NCBI GenBank assembly: GCA_963666475.2
Contig: CAXXJM010000001.1
Span: 1,922,001 to 1,986,000, forward strand
Reading direction: 5' to 3'
DNA: 64,000 nt
Source: JBFHIZ01 sp963666475
Lineage (GTDB): Bacteria > Bacillota > Clostridia > Lachnospirales > Lachnospiraceae
The position numbers and the translations under genes are program-made. A model generated the notes under the pieces. That model did no database searches and was not told the DNA's origin. It worked only from the letters and a program-made list of their open reading frames with translations. Shown piece after piece: positions 20,807 to 30,288 of the stretch; positions within the stretch are counted from its first letter, which is position 1, and each line of letters opens with the position of its first letter.

Positions 20807-21715
20807 TTACTGTTGATCATCCAAGTATATTACCTCTGGATGAAGATGTACCGAAAACTGTTTGTATACTTCATTCTGAATATATGTAATTAGCTCTTTT
20901 ACATCTTTCGCCGTCGCATCGCCTTTGTTGATTACAAATCCACAGTGCTTTTCGGATACTTGTGCCCCTCCGATGGAAAATCCGCGTAAACCAGCGTCCA
21001 TAATCAACTTTCCCGCAAAATATCCCTCTGGTCTTTGAAAAGTGCTTCCTGCACTAGCGTCGGAAAGCGGCTGCTTTTCTTCACGCCTTGCTGTAAAATC
21101 TGACTGTATCTCTTTGATCTTTTCTTTCGCTTCGGGGTGTAAGGAATACACGACCTCTGTTACAATCAGTTTTTCTCTTTTTACAATACTATCACGATAT
21201 GAAAATTCAACTTCCTGATTAGATAACACCTGTATTTTCCCGAACCTATCGATGATTCGAATCTGCTTGATCACCTGATCCATCTGTCCACCGTATGCTC
21301 CAGCATTCATCACTACTGCTCCACCTGCTGTACCAGGGATTCCAGATGCAAACTCTAAACCAGAAAGACCTGCTTCCATTGCATCATTTGCAATATCTAG
21401 AAGCATTGCCCCACTTCCTGCAATGACATCTGTTCCTTCAATTCGAACATAGCTCATTTTTTTCCCAATTTGAATAATTACCCCATCATAACCTTCATCT
21501 TTGACCAATAAATTACTTCCCTTACCCATTACATAATAAGAAATTCCTTCTTTTTTGCAAAGGTCCATAATTTGAATAATCTGATCTTCATGATTGGGTG
21601 TGGTAAAAATTCGTGCCGGTCCTCCAATTTGAAAGGTCGTGTGAAATTTCATTGGTTCATTCAGAAATAGGTTCTCATTTCCTAGCAGCTCTTCTAGTTC
21701 TTTTATGATCTGCAT
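20807..21715 (-). CDS. murB: UDP-N-acetylenolpyruvoylglucosamine reductase
   Basis: 302-residue FAD enzyme that forms UDP-MurNAc in peptidoglycan synthesis. The FAD-binding region has YYVMGKGSNLLVKDEGYDGV, and the type IIa-like C-terminal part has SAGSTFQRPEGYFAGKLI, where the catalytic serine of the SAGS.F motif lies, and HCGFVINKG. It starts with an AAGGAGA site and lies 15 bases after the ROK kinase. Length fits the shorter, Bacillus-type MurB. Confidence 0.95.
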   Translation of the reverse strand: MQIIKELEELLGNENLFLNEPMKFHTTFQIGGPARIFTTPNHEDQIIQIMDLCKKEGISYYVMGKGSNLLVKDEGYDGVIIQIGKKMSYVRIEGTDVIAGSGAMLLDIANDAMEAGLSGLEFASGIPGTAGGAVVMNAGAYGGQMDQVIKQIRIIDRFGKIQVLSNQEVEFSYRDSIVKREKLIVTEVVYSLHPEAKEKIKEIQSDFTARREEKQPLSDASAGSTFQRPEGYFAGKLIMDAGLRGFSIGGAQVSEKHCGFVINKGDATAKDVKELITYIQNEVYKQFSVHLHPEVIYLDDQQ

Positions 21716-21730
21716 ATGAATCGCATCTCC

Positions 21731-22666
21731 TTAATCCATAATCATACGTACTGCACCATAAATTCCTGCATCATTCCCAAGGGTAGCCAAAGCAAATTCA
21801 GCATCTCTACAACCTTTGAATGCGTACTTCTGATAGTTTTTTTCAATATATGTCAGTAAAATTGGCCCTGCTTTTGAAACACCCCCGCCAATAACAAAAA
21901 TCTCCGGGTTCACTACAGCCGCAATACCTGCTAAGCCTTTTCCAAGATATTCTCCAAATTTTTCAGCAATCTCAATTGCCAATGCATCATTTTCTTTGAC
22001 AGCGTCAAAAACAGATTTTGCACTGATTGCACCATTTCTTAAAATGGATGGTGCACTTGTTTTTGCCAACTGTCTTTTTGCAAGACGTACGATTCCAGTT
22101 GCCGATGTGTATTGTTCAAGACATCCTTTGTTTCCACATCCACAGGCTTCATCTTCCAAATCTTCCAAATGTATATGGCCTATTTCTCCGCCTGCGCCTG
22201 TAGATCCGGCAAGAATTTCTCCTCCAATGATAATTCCACCACCTACACCGGTTCCAAGTGTAACGGCAATCAGATTTTTATGGCCAATACCTCCGCCTTT
22301 CCACATTTCGCCAAGAGCTGCTACATTTGCATCATTTCCTGCCATAGTACGAATTCCAGTAAGTTCAAACATATCCCCTGGAATGTCTACCGTTTCCCAT
22401 CCTAAGTTTACTGCACCATATACGATTCCATCTGCATCTACTGGTCCCGGAACGCCAATTCCAATTCCTAGCACATCATCTTTTGATACATTTGCTTCAA
22501 TGCATTTATCCAGTATCGCTTTTGCAACATCTGGTAAAATGTAGCTTCCTTTTTCTTCTTTTCTGGTTGGGATTTCCCAGCGACTATGAATTTCACCCGA
22601 TACATCGAAAAATCCTATTTTAATCGTGGTTCCACCCACGTCAACTCCAAATGCGTATTTACTCAT
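21731..22666 (-). CDS. ROK-family glucokinase
   Basis: 311-residue sugar kinase. The phosphate motif is FGVDVGGTTIKIG, the catalytic Asp lies in MAGNDANVAALGE, and the ROK zinc motif is ACGCGNKGCLEQ. It most likely phosphorylates glucose released in the cytoplasm. The ATG at 22666 overlaps the hprK stop by 8 bases and has an AGAGG site at 9 bases, so it is translationally coupled to hprK. The substrate could also be another hexose such as N-acetylglucosamine or mannose. Confidence 0.88.
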   Translation of the reverse strand: MSKYAFGVDVGGTTIKIGFFDVSGEIHSRWEIPTRKEEKGSYILPDVAKAILDKCIEANVSKDDVLGIGIGVPGPVDADGIVYGAVNLGWETVDIPGDMFELTGIRTMAGNDANVAALGEMWKGGGIGHKNLIAVTLGTGVGGGIIIGGEILAGSTGAGGEIGHIHLEDLEDEACGCGNKGCLEQYTSATGIVRLAKRQLAKTSAPSILRNGAISAKSVFDAVKENDALAIEIAEKFGEYLGKGLAGIAAVVNPEIFVIGGGVSKAGPILLTYIEKNYQKYAFKGCRDAEFALATLGNDAGIYGAVRMIMD

Positions 22667-23603
22667 CTTCATCATCCTCTCTTTTCGCAGCCATTGATTT
22701 TTGTACGCGATTATATAATTCTTGAGCCGCGTTATATCCCATCTTTTTCTGACGATGATTTACTGCAGCTGATTCACAAATGATTGCCAGATTTCGACCT
22801 GGTCGAATCGGAATATTTTGGCATACGATCTTATTTCCTAGATATTCGGTATAAGCTTCATCCAAGCCCAATCGATCATACGTTTTTTCTTTATCCCAGT
22901 CTTCCAACTTGATGACCAAATTTATTTCAATCGTTTCCTTTACACTGGAAACACCAAACAAAGTCTTGACGTCAATAATGCCGATTCCTCGTAGTTCTAT
23001 AAAATGTTTTGTAATATCTGGAGCGCTTCCAACAAGTGTTTCATCACTAACTTTGCGAATTTCTACTGCATCATCACTTACCAAGCGATGCCCACGTTTG
23101 ATTAACTCAAGTGCAGCTTCACTTTTTCCGATTCCACTTTCACCAGTAATCAACAAACCTTCTCCAAATACATCGACCAACACTCCATGTACGGAAATAC
23201 ATGGTGCGAGTTCTACATTTAACCAACGAATGATTTCTGCCATAAAAGAAGATGTTGCACGTGATGTTCCAAGCAAAGGAATATCATTCTCCATAGCCTT
23301 CTTTACAAATAACTCGTCCGGTTCATAATCTCTTGCAAATACAATACACGGAGTATCAAAAGACATCAGTTTTGTAAGAATTTCTTCTCTCGTTTTGTCA
23401 TCCATTGATTCAATATATGTCGTCTCCACAAACCCAATTACCTGAATTCGTGTTGCATCATAATGATCAAAATATCCCGCCAACTGTAATGCAGGCCTGT
23501 TAATATCCGGTTGCTTCACTTTCTTGGTAGAAAGATCAATGCTCGGAGTGAAATTTTTAAGATCCATTTTTTTAATGATATCAGTTAATTTAACACTTAC
23601 CAT
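22659..23603 (-). CDS. hprK: HPr kinase/phosphorylase
   Basis: 314 residues, normal length. It phosphorylates HPr and Crh on Ser46 in response to glycolytic intermediates and reverses this with phosphate, controlling CcpA-dependent repression. H139 and the P-loop GESGIGKS (154-161) are in place, followed by the HPrK signature region (HFIELRGIGIIDVKTLFGV). It heads an operon that also encodes a Ser46-only HPr paralogue, so enzyme and substrate are co-transcribed. Confidence 0.96.
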   Translation of the reverse strand: MVSVKLTDIIKKMDLKNFTPSIDLSTKKVKQPDINRPALQLAGYFDHYDATRIQVIGFVETTYIESMDDKTREEILTKLMSFDTPCIVFARDYEPDELFVKKAMENDIPLLGTSRATSSFMAEIIRWLNVELAPCISVHGVLVDVFGEGLLITGESGIGKSEAALELIKRGHRLVSDDAVEIRKVSDETLVGSAPDITKHFIELRGIGIIDVKTLFGVSSVKETIEINLVIKLEDWDKEKTYDRLGLDEAYTEYLGNKIVCQNIPIRPGRNLAIICESAAVNHRQKKMGYNAAQELYNRVQKSMAAKREDDEDE

Positions 23604-23644
23604 AATTTGCCCACCTATTCATTTTTGTAGTTTTCAACGCTCTC

Positions 23645-23673
23645 ATTTTAGCATATATCCCTAGTCAAAACAA
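23645..23673 (-). promoter_or_regulatory. Promoter of the hprK-murB-rapZ-whiA-crh operon
   Basis: TTGTTT (23668-23673), a 17-base spacer and TAAAAT (23645-23650) with an upstream TGC that forms an extended -10. It lies between the uvrC stop and hprK start, about 40 bases before the ATG. Confidence 0.72.
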
Positions 23674-23679
23674 TTCTAT

Positions 23680-25551
23680 TTACATTTCTTCTTTGTGAAA
23701 GAATTGAAATACTGCTTTTGCTGTCGCTTCATTTAATTTTCCGATTTGTATTAGCTCTTCAAAAGATGCTTCCTGTATTTTTGTAAGAGACCCAAAATTT
23801 AATAGCAATGCCTTCCTTCTTGCCTCTCCAACCCCTGGTATTTCATTCAAAATCGAATGCACTTGTTTTTTACTTCGAATTGCACGATGGTAAGTAATTG
23901 CAAAACGATGTGCCTCATCCTGTATCCTTGTAATCAAGCGGAATCCTTCACTTCGAATCGGAATTTCCAACTCTTTTCCTTGATAATATAACCCACGTGT
24001 AGAATGCTTATCATCCTTTACCATTCCACAAATTGGAATGTTTAATCGCAATTCCTCCATTACTTTTTCCGCAATGTGTACTTGCCCTTTTCCACCATCC
24101 ATCATGATGACAGATGGGAATTTTGTGAAACTTCCAAATTGTTTATTTCCCTGTTCCATTTGACTCTGTTCTTCAAGCCCATGACGAAATCTTCGATAAA
24201 GAACTTCCTCAAGCGATGCATAGTCGTCTGGTCCCGTGATGGTTTTAATCTTAAATTTTCGGTAATCACTTTTCTTTGGCTTTCCATGTTCAAAAACAAC
24301 CATGGATCCTACCGATTCATACCCTGCTGTATTTGAAATGTCGTATGCCTCAATGCGTTCAATACGATCCATTCCTAGTAATTGAGAGAGTTCTAATACT
24401 GCTCCCTCTGTCTTTCTTTTTTCTGCTTTGATACGTTCTCGATCTTTCGACAAAATCAAATCTGCGTTTTCTTTGGCGAGTTCAAGAAGTTTTTCTTTGC
24501 TTCCCTTTTGAGGTACATGAATGTAAGCTTTTCTTCCCCTTAGTTCTGACAGCCACTTTTCCAAAATCTCTTTTTCTTGAATTTCTTCTTCAATTAATAG
24601 TTCTCTTGGAACAAATGCTGTTCCAGCATAAAACTGCTTAATGAACGTCGTGAGGATTGCTTCTTTTGATTCCTCTTCCGCATTCTTCATATAATAGTGT
24701 TCTCTGCCTATTAATTTTCCGTTTCGAACAAAAAAGACCTGAACTACAGCTTCTGCTTTATCCATGCCAATCGCAATTACATCTCGATCATCCATCGACT
24801 CGTGGTCCATTTTTTGTTTTTCAGTGATCGACTTCATTCGCATTATAAGGTCACGATACTTTAAAGCTGTTTCATAATCCATTTCTTCCGAAGCTTCTTT
24901 CATTTTCAATTCAAGTTCCTGACAAAGAGACGCATCGTCTCCCTTTAAGAAATCAAGTGACTTTTGTACTCCCGTTCCATATTCTTCTTTTGTTACAGTA
25001 CCTCTGCAAGGAGCAGAGCATTTCCCCATTTGAAAATTCAAACATGGTCTTCCAGCTGATGTCCCATACGCTATCGTACGATTACATGTACGGAGTCCAC
25101 AAGCTTTGTTTAAAAAATCAATAGTATCATTTACCGACTTATTACTAATAAATGGTCCAAAATATTTTGCACGGTCCTTTCTTCTCTTTCTACTCAATTG
25201 AATACGAGGAAAATCTTCTTGAACAGTCACTCGAATATACGGGTAGTTCTTATCATCACGTAACATTGTATTATATTTCGGAGAATACTCTTTGATTAAA
25301 TTGTTTTCTAAAACTAGCGCTTCAAGCTCCGAATCCGTCACTATATATTCAAACCGTTCAATGAGCGAAACCATACGCTCTATCTTAGGCGTCTTTTTTG
25401 TACTGTTTCGAAAATATGAACGTACCCTGTTTTTTAAAATGATTGCTTTCCCTACATAAATGATTTCATCCTGTGCATCATGCATGATATATACTCCTGG
25501 ACTGGCAGGTAGTTTCTTTAGTTCTTCTTCAATGTTAAAACGTTCATCCAT
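23680..25551 (-). CDS. uvrC: Excinuclease ABC subunit C
   Basis: 623-residue nucleotide-excision repair nuclease. Domains in order: GIY-YIG (residues 14-93, SPGVYIMHDAQDEIIYVGKA), a Cys region (CGLRTCNRTI, CLNFQMGKCSAPC), a UvrB-interacting UVR motif (ELKMKEASEEMDYETALKYR), the RNase H-like 5' incision domain (YDISNTAGYESVGSMVVFEHG), and C-terminal helix-hairpin-helix (IPGVGEARRKALLLNFG). All incision-site regions look complete. It lies just downstream of ftsH, separated by a terminator. Confidence 0.97.
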   Translation of the reverse strand: MDERFNIEEELKKLPASPGVYIMHDAQDEIIYVGKAIILKNRVRSYFRNSTKKTPKIERMVSLIERFEYIVTDSELEALVLENNLIKEYSPKYNTMLRDDKNYPYIRVTVQEDFPRIQLSRKRRKDRAKYFGPFISNKSVNDTIDFLNKACGLRTCNRTIAYGTSAGRPCLNFQMGKCSAPCRGTVTKEEYGTGVQKSLDFLKGDDASLCQELELKMKEASEEMDYETALKYRDLIMRMKSITEKQKMDHESMDDRDVIAIGMDKAEAVVQVFFVRNGKLIGREHYYMKNAEEESKEAILTTFIKQFYAGTAFVPRELLIEEEIQEKEILEKWLSELRGRKAYIHVPQKGSKEKLLELAKENADLILSKDRERIKAEKRKTEGAVLELSQLLGMDRIERIEAYDISNTAGYESVGSMVVFEHGKPKKSDYRKFKIKTITGPDDYASLEEVLYRRFRHGLEEQSQMEQGNKQFGSFTKFPSVIMMDGGKGQVHIAEKVMEELRLNIPICGMVKDDKHSTRGLYYQGKELEIPIRSEGFRLITRIQDEAHRFAITYHRAIRSKKQVHSILNEIPGVGEARRKALLLNFGSLTKIQEASFEELIQIGKLNEATAKAVFQFFHKEEM

Positions 25552-25580
25552 GTATATTCGTCCCTTTCCTACAATCGGGT

Positions 25581-25610
25581 AAAAAAGCGATGTGAAAACT
25601 CACACCGCTT
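25581..25610 (-). terminator. Terminator between ftsH and uvrC
   Basis: A 10-bp stem with one G-U pair (AAGCGGTGTG / CACATCGCTT) and T tracts on both sides, so it can work in both directions. It lies 27 bases after the ftsH stop and 30 bases before uvrC. Confidence 0.82.
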
Positions 25611-25636
25611 TGCTTTTTTTACTTGATAATTGGATC

Positions 25637-27781
25637 TTATTTAAAAATTCGATCTTTTAAAAGATCATCAAATTTATCTGTTTTTGTTTCTTTCACATCT
25701 TCGTTTTTTGCCTCTGTATCATCAATAGAAGGTTCCGTCACTTCGGGTTCTTGCTCTTCCACAGTTAGCTCTACGGATTCTTGCGCTACATTTTCAGTGG
25801 AACTCTCTTCTGAAATTGCTTCTACGCCTTTCGGTTCTTCTGTTTTTTCTTCTTCTGCTGGCAATCCTTTTGCTTCGCGGAAAATCTTCATAAACTCTTT
25901 ACCAGTAATCGTTTCTTTTTCTATTAGATAAGCAGCAAGTTGATCCATCAAATCTCGATTTTCATTCAAAAGCGATTTTGCTAAATTATAGCTTTCAGAA
26001 AGCATTTCCTGAATCTCTTTATCTACTTCTGCAGCTGTTTGCTCACTACAGTTTAAAGTTGCTCTGCCTTCCAAATACTTACTTTCTACGGTTGCAAGAC
26101 CCATCAGTCCAAATTTCTTGCTCATACCATATTGTGTAATCATATTTTTAGCAAGTGATGTAGCTTTTTCAATATCATTTGCAGCACCAGTCGTTACGGA
26201 ATTGAAAACAATTTCTTCTGCAGCTCGTCCTCCAACCAAATTGATAATCAAATTTCTTAACTCTTCTTCAGAGTTCAAATATTTCTCTTCTTCTGGTACA
26301 TGCATGACATAGCCCAGTGCTCCCATCGTTCTTGGTACAATCGTAATTTTTTGCACGGGTTCTGTGTTTTTTTGCAAAGCACTTACCAAAGCATGGCCCA
26401 CCTCGTGATAAGAAACAATTTTTCGCTCCTCAGCACTCATGATTCGATCTTTCTTTTCTTTTCCGACCAAGACTAATTCCACTGCCTCAAACAAATCTTT
26501 TTGGCTTACCCATTCACGGCCCTCTTTTACTGCGTTGATTGCTGCTTCATTAATCATGTTTGCTAGATCCGAACCAACGGCACCGCTCGTTGCAAGAGCG
26601 ATTGCATCAAAATCTACGGTATCATCCATCAACACGTCTTTTGCATGTACTTGTAAAATGGCAACTCGTCCTTTTAAGTCTGGTTTATCTACAATAATTC
26701 GACGGTCAAAACGCCCCGGTCTTAATAATGCTTTATCTAAAATTTCTGGGCGGTTTGTTGCAGCAAGAATCAATACTCCTTTTGATGTATCAAATCCGTC
26801 CATTTCTGATAACAACTGATTTAACGTTTGTTCACGTTCTTCATTACCACCAAATTTGGAATCACGACTACGTCCGATGGCATCAATCTCATCAATAAAG
26901 ATAATACAAGGTGCTTGTTTGGTTGCTTCTTTGAACAAATCACGTACACGAGAAGCTCCAACTCCAACATACATTTCGATAAAGTCCGATCCTGCCAAAG
27001 AGAAAAATGGGACTTTTGCTTCTCCTGCTACAGCCTTTGCAAGCAGGGTTTTTCCAGTTCCCGGAGGACCTACGAGCAAGGCTCCTTTCGGAAGCTTTGC
27101 ACCAATTTTTGCATATCTAGATGGGTTATGTAAGAAATCCACCACTTCCTGCAGAGATTCTTTCGCTTCGTCTTCACCTGCCACATCCTTAAATGTAATT
27201 CCGGTTTCCTTTTGGACATAAACTTTTGCGGTACTTTTTCCAACATTCATTCCCATTGGGCCGCCACCTTTTGAGATTCTTCTAAATAGAAAACTCAATA
27301 ATATCCAAACGAAAATTAATGGCAAAAGGTAATATACTAAAATGGTCATTAAAGCGTTTGTACTCTCAGGTATTTCTTGACCATAATCGACTACTTCATT
27401 TTCATCTAAGAAAGCAGTCAAACCTTCATCTTCCATTTTTCCCGTATAATATGTTTTGTTTGGAACACTTTCGTCATCTGAAACATATGGTGTAATGACG
27501 ATTCGGTCTGCCTCTACAATTACGCTTTCAACTTCTCCATCCATAACCATTTGTTTAAATGCTTTATAAGATATTTCTTCCGATGTACGATTCTCAGCAA
27601 GTTGCGTAAAGTAACTAACCATCAAAATAGTCATTAAAGCTGCTACCGCAAGAATCAAAAGATTCATTCTCCTTGGGTTATTGCTATTATTTCCACCATT
27701 TTGTCCATTGTTATTATTTCCTCCACCAGTGCCGCCACCTTGATTGTTGCCATTATACTGGTTCAAATTATCATTTGCCAT
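25637..27781 (-). CDS. ftsH: ATP-dependent zinc metalloprotease FtsH
   Basis: 714-residue membrane AAA+ protease for quality control. Two membrane helices (about 40-60 and 145-167) flank an extracytoplasmic domain. The AAA module has P-loop GPPGTGKT (238-245), Walker B IIFIDEID and the second region of homology. The zinc site is HEVGH (459-463). The N-terminus before helix 1 is an unusual 37-residue Asn/Gly-rich tail, and the C-terminus is a long Glu-rich tail of about 80 residues. Both are probably disordered. It has its own promoter and terminator. Confidence 0.96.
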   Translation of the reverse strand: MANDNLNQYNGNNQGGGTGGGNNNNGQNGGNNSNNPRRMNLLILAVAALMTILMVSYFTQLAENRTSEEISYKAFKQMVMDGEVESVIVEADRIVITPYVSDDESVPNKTYYTGKMEDEGLTAFLDENEVVDYGQEIPESTNALMTILVYYLLPLIFVWILLSFLFRRISKGGGPMGMNVGKSTAKVYVQKETGITFKDVAGEDEAKESLQEVVDFLHNPSRYAKIGAKLPKGALLVGPPGTGKTLLAKAVAGEAKVPFFSLAGSDFIEMYVGVGASRVRDLFKEATKQAPCIIFIDEIDAIGRSRDSKFGGNEEREQTLNQLLSEMDGFDTSKGVLILAATNRPEILDKALLRPGRFDRRIIVDKPDLKGRVAILQVHAKDVLMDDTVDFDAIALATSGAVGSDLANMINEAAINAVKEGREWVSQKDLFEAVELVLVGKEKKDRIMSAEERKIVSYHEVGHALVSALQKNTEPVQKITIVPRTMGALGYVMHVPEEEKYLNSEEELRNLIINLVGGRAAEEIVFNSVTTGAANDIEKATSLAKNMITQYGMSKKFGLMGLATVESKYLEGRATLNCSEQTAAEVDKEIQEMLSESYNLAKSLLNENRDLMDQLAAYLIEKETITGKEFMKIFREAKGLPAEEEKTEEPKGVEAISEESSTENVAQESVELTVEEQEPEVTEPSIDDTEAKNEDVKETKTDKFDDLLKDRIFK

Positions 27782-27844
27782 TGGTTATCCTCGATTCTGT
27801 AAGATCTATTATAAATTCAAATATTGAAATAAAATCATTCTTTT

Positions 27845-27873
27845 ATTATATAGATTGTAATTTTTAAAAGCAA
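27845..27873 (-). promoter_or_regulatory. Promoter of ftsH
   Basis: TTGCTT (27868-27873), a 17-base spacer and TATAAT (27845-27850). A second TATAAT nearer the gene (around 27810) lacks a good -35. The rest of the 222-base gap up to the EAL protein shows no gene. Confidence 0.65.
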
Positions 27874-28003
27874 CGTCTTCTTTGTGAAAATAGTCTGAAA
27901 ACCTTAAACAATTTATAAACAAGAGAATATGCAATGAATTATATCCTGCACTTTTTTGATGATACTAATCAATTTATCAAAATTATGCAAGTTTTCCGTT
28001 TTT

Positions 28004-29812
28004 TTACTCAAGCGGTTTGGGAATCGAATAATAAAAGCCTTGTATAATATGGCAACCTAATTTTTCGAGCATCTCATACTGCGCCTCTCGTTCTACACCC
28101 TCTGCCACAACGGTTAACTGAAAACGATTTGCAAAGCGAATGGTATTTTCAATCAACATTGACATCTTATCATGTAGGACCATTTGATCAACAAATGTTT
28201 TATCAATTTTTATCTCATCAAATTCCAACTGTCCTAAATAGTTGAGAGAAGAGTATCCTGTTCCAAAATCATCTAGAGATATTTTTACATCCATCGCTCT
28301 TAATGCCTGAAATATTGGACGCACTTTATGAAGTCCTTCAATCAATATACTCTCCGTTATTTCTATGATTAAGACGCCTTTTGGTATGTTATATTGTTCC
28401 ATAAAACTTTGAATGGTTTGAACTACTGCAGGATCCATAATATGTGTCGCCGACAAATTAATAGAAAGCGTAATCTGTTGCCCGTATTTTTCTTGCAACT
28501 TATGATAGTCTTCAAATGCTTTTCGCATCACAAATTTTCCAAAAGTAATACTCTGATTCATGGATTCGATAATTGGAATGAACTTCGCAGGGGAAACAAC
28601 TCCCATCTCACTGGTGATCCATCTGGACAGAGCCTCTACACCGACCACTTTACCTGTTTTCACATCGATTTTCTCTTGATAATATAGGCAGAACTCTTCT
28701 TTTTTTAATGCAAATTCAAGTGCAGTTTTGAGTTCTTCGAGGTGTTGAACCTCTCGTTCAATCTCTTCTGTATATGCAACTAACTGATTCATATTTTTTG
28801 ATTTTGCATGAGAAAGAGCAAGCGTTGCCCTTCGCATACAGTCATCAAAGCTATCCTTCTCCATATTATATTTTGCATAAGCGCCAACAAAATAGAGTTT
28901 TGTCTTGATTTGTCCACTATCTTCACGCAGGCGATTCTTAAAAACATATTCTTTCTCGTATAGCTCTTCTTCCGAAATCACTTCTTCCCATACAGCAAAC
29001 TCATTGCTTGCGATTCTCGCAATGATAATACCTTCTCCCGCTACTTTTTGTAGGACCTCTGCGAGTTCATTGATTGCCTTCTCTCCTGCACTTTGTCCCA
29101 AAATCGAATTGATCATACGAAGATTATTCAAATGAACCAAAACAATATACCCTTCTTTATGTTCGTTTTGAATTCGGTTCTCCACATCTATTTTAAATTT
29201 ATATAAATTTGGAAGCTTTGTTGCCTGATCAAAGTAAGCAAGTTGATTACTCAGTCTTACCGCTTCTCTCAAATCCAATATATTTTCAAATAAATACTGT
29301 TTTATCAAGTTGATAAACAATGAAAATATGACCATAAGCAAAATAAAGCAAGCAAATTGGAGTCCCCATATCATAATGAGTTCCGACATTCTTTCAACAG
29401 GGCTGTTATAAAAAGATAATCCCGCCAAGCCAAGCATAATAAATAACGAAACAATTACAAAATAGATGCCGGTTTTTTTCACAAAGAATAGGATTGCCAT
29501 GACATTACATATAATCAATAGAACCAGAAAAGCACTTTCAAATTGTCCACCAACGAAGGAAAGGACAGCAAGCAGCCATCCTTCAACAATAATAAATCCG
29601 ATCTTAAATTTTGTTTGTATTTTATGAATAAACACATTAAAAACAAGCAGTATACATCCTGTTGCAAAGTTGGCTACTGCATAAAAGACTGACACAGGTG
29701 CGAAATATAAGATTCCAGCTGCTATAAAGGCTACCAGAGTTGCTATCCGTACAGTAATAATCAATCCTTTGTCAAGTCGCTTTTGAATTAGGAGTTCAAA
29801 TGATCTTTCCAT
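28004..29812 (-). CDS. Membrane EAL-domain protein with degenerate GGDEF
   Basis: 602 residues. Residues about 15-170 hold roughly six membrane helices. The next 150 residues align with a GGDEF domain but the active motif reads ASNEFAVW, so cyclase activity is probably lost. The C-terminal EAL domain (about 355-600) keeps GVEALSRW, the ETTE-like acidic positions (LIIEITESIL) and DDFGTGYSSLNYL, so it is probably an active cyclic-di-GMP phosphodiesterase. The degenerate GGDEF may bind GTP as a sensor. GAGGGA precedes the ATG. Confidence 0.87.
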   Translation of the reverse strand: MERSFELLIQKRLDKGLIITVRIATLVAFIAAGILYFAPVSVFYAVANFATGCILLVFNVFIHKIQTKFKIGFIIVEGWLLAVLSFVGGQFESAFLVLLIICNVMAILFFVKKTGIYFVIVSLFIMLGLAGLSFYNSPVERMSELIMIWGLQFACFILLMVIFSLFINLIKQYLFENILDLREAVRLSNQLAYFDQATKLPNLYKFKIDVENRIQNEHKEGYIVLVHLNNLRMINSILGQSAGEKAINELAEVLQKVAGEGIIIARIASNEFAVWEEVISEEELYEKEYVFKNRLREDSGQIKTKLYFVGAYAKYNMEKDSFDDCMRRATLALSHAKSKNMNQLVAYTEEIEREVQHLEELKTALEFALKKEEFCLYYQEKIDVKTGKVVGVEALSRWITSEMGVVSPAKFIPIIESMNQSITFGKFVMRKAFEDYHKLQEKYGQQITLSINLSATHIMDPAVVQTIQSFMEQYNIPKGVLIIEITESILIEGLHKVRPIFQALRAMDVKISLDDFGTGYSSLNYLGQLEFDEIKIDKTFVDQMVLHDKMSMLIENTIRFANRFQLTVVAEGVEREAQYEMLEKLGCHIIQGFYYSIPKPLE

Positions 29813-29846
29813 ACTTCCCTCGCATTCAAACGATTGTCATACTATT

Positions 29847-29874
29847 ATTATAATTATCTGACAGTTTTTTGCAA
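29847..29874 (-). promoter_or_regulatory. Promoter of the EAL-domain gene
   Basis: TTGCAA (29869-29874), a 16-base spacer and TATAAT (29847-29852), about 35 bases upstream of the start codon. It lies just after the nifU-like stop. Confidence 0.6.
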
Positions 29875-29916
29875 CCTCTATTTCCCTTTATGCAGTCTTC
29901 ACATGAAATATAGTGC

Positions 29917-30288
29917 TTACTTTTGATTTTCCCTGTAATTAGCAATGGCTGCTTTTACAGCTTCCTCTGCCAATACAGAACAATGAATCTTATTTGCCGG
30001 AAGACCTTCTAGTTGATCCACAACCGCTTTATTGGTGAGTTGTAAGGCTTCTTCAACGGTATGCCCCTTAATCATCTCGGTAGCAATTGAACTCGTTGCG
30101 ATTGCTGAACCACAACCAAAAGTCTCAAATCTTACGTCCTTTACAATGTCATCTTCAATTTTTAAGTACATACGCATAATATCACCGCATTTTGCATTTC
30201 CTACTTCTCCAACGCCATTTGCGTCTTCAAGGATTCCCATATTTCTTGGGTTTCTAAAATGATCCATAACTTTTTCACTGTATAACAT
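29917..30288 (-). CDS. nifU: IscU/NifU-like Fe-S cluster scaffold
   Basis: 123-residue scaffold on which Fe-S clusters are built. The three cluster cysteines are C34 (NAKCGD, with D36), C59 (FETFGCGSAIATSS) and C103 (IHCSVLAEEA). It overlaps nifS by 14 bases, so the two are translationally coupled, and they form a minimal ISC system regulated by the adjacent Rrf2 gene. It is the stand-alone scaffold type, without the C-terminal NifU domains. Confidence 0.95.
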   Translation of the reverse strand: MLYSEKVMDHFRNPRNMGILEDANGVGEVGNAKCGDIMRMYLKIEDDIVKDVRFETFGCGSAIATSSIATEMIKGHTVEEALQLTNKAVVDQLEGLPANKIHCSVLAEEAVKAAIANYRENQK

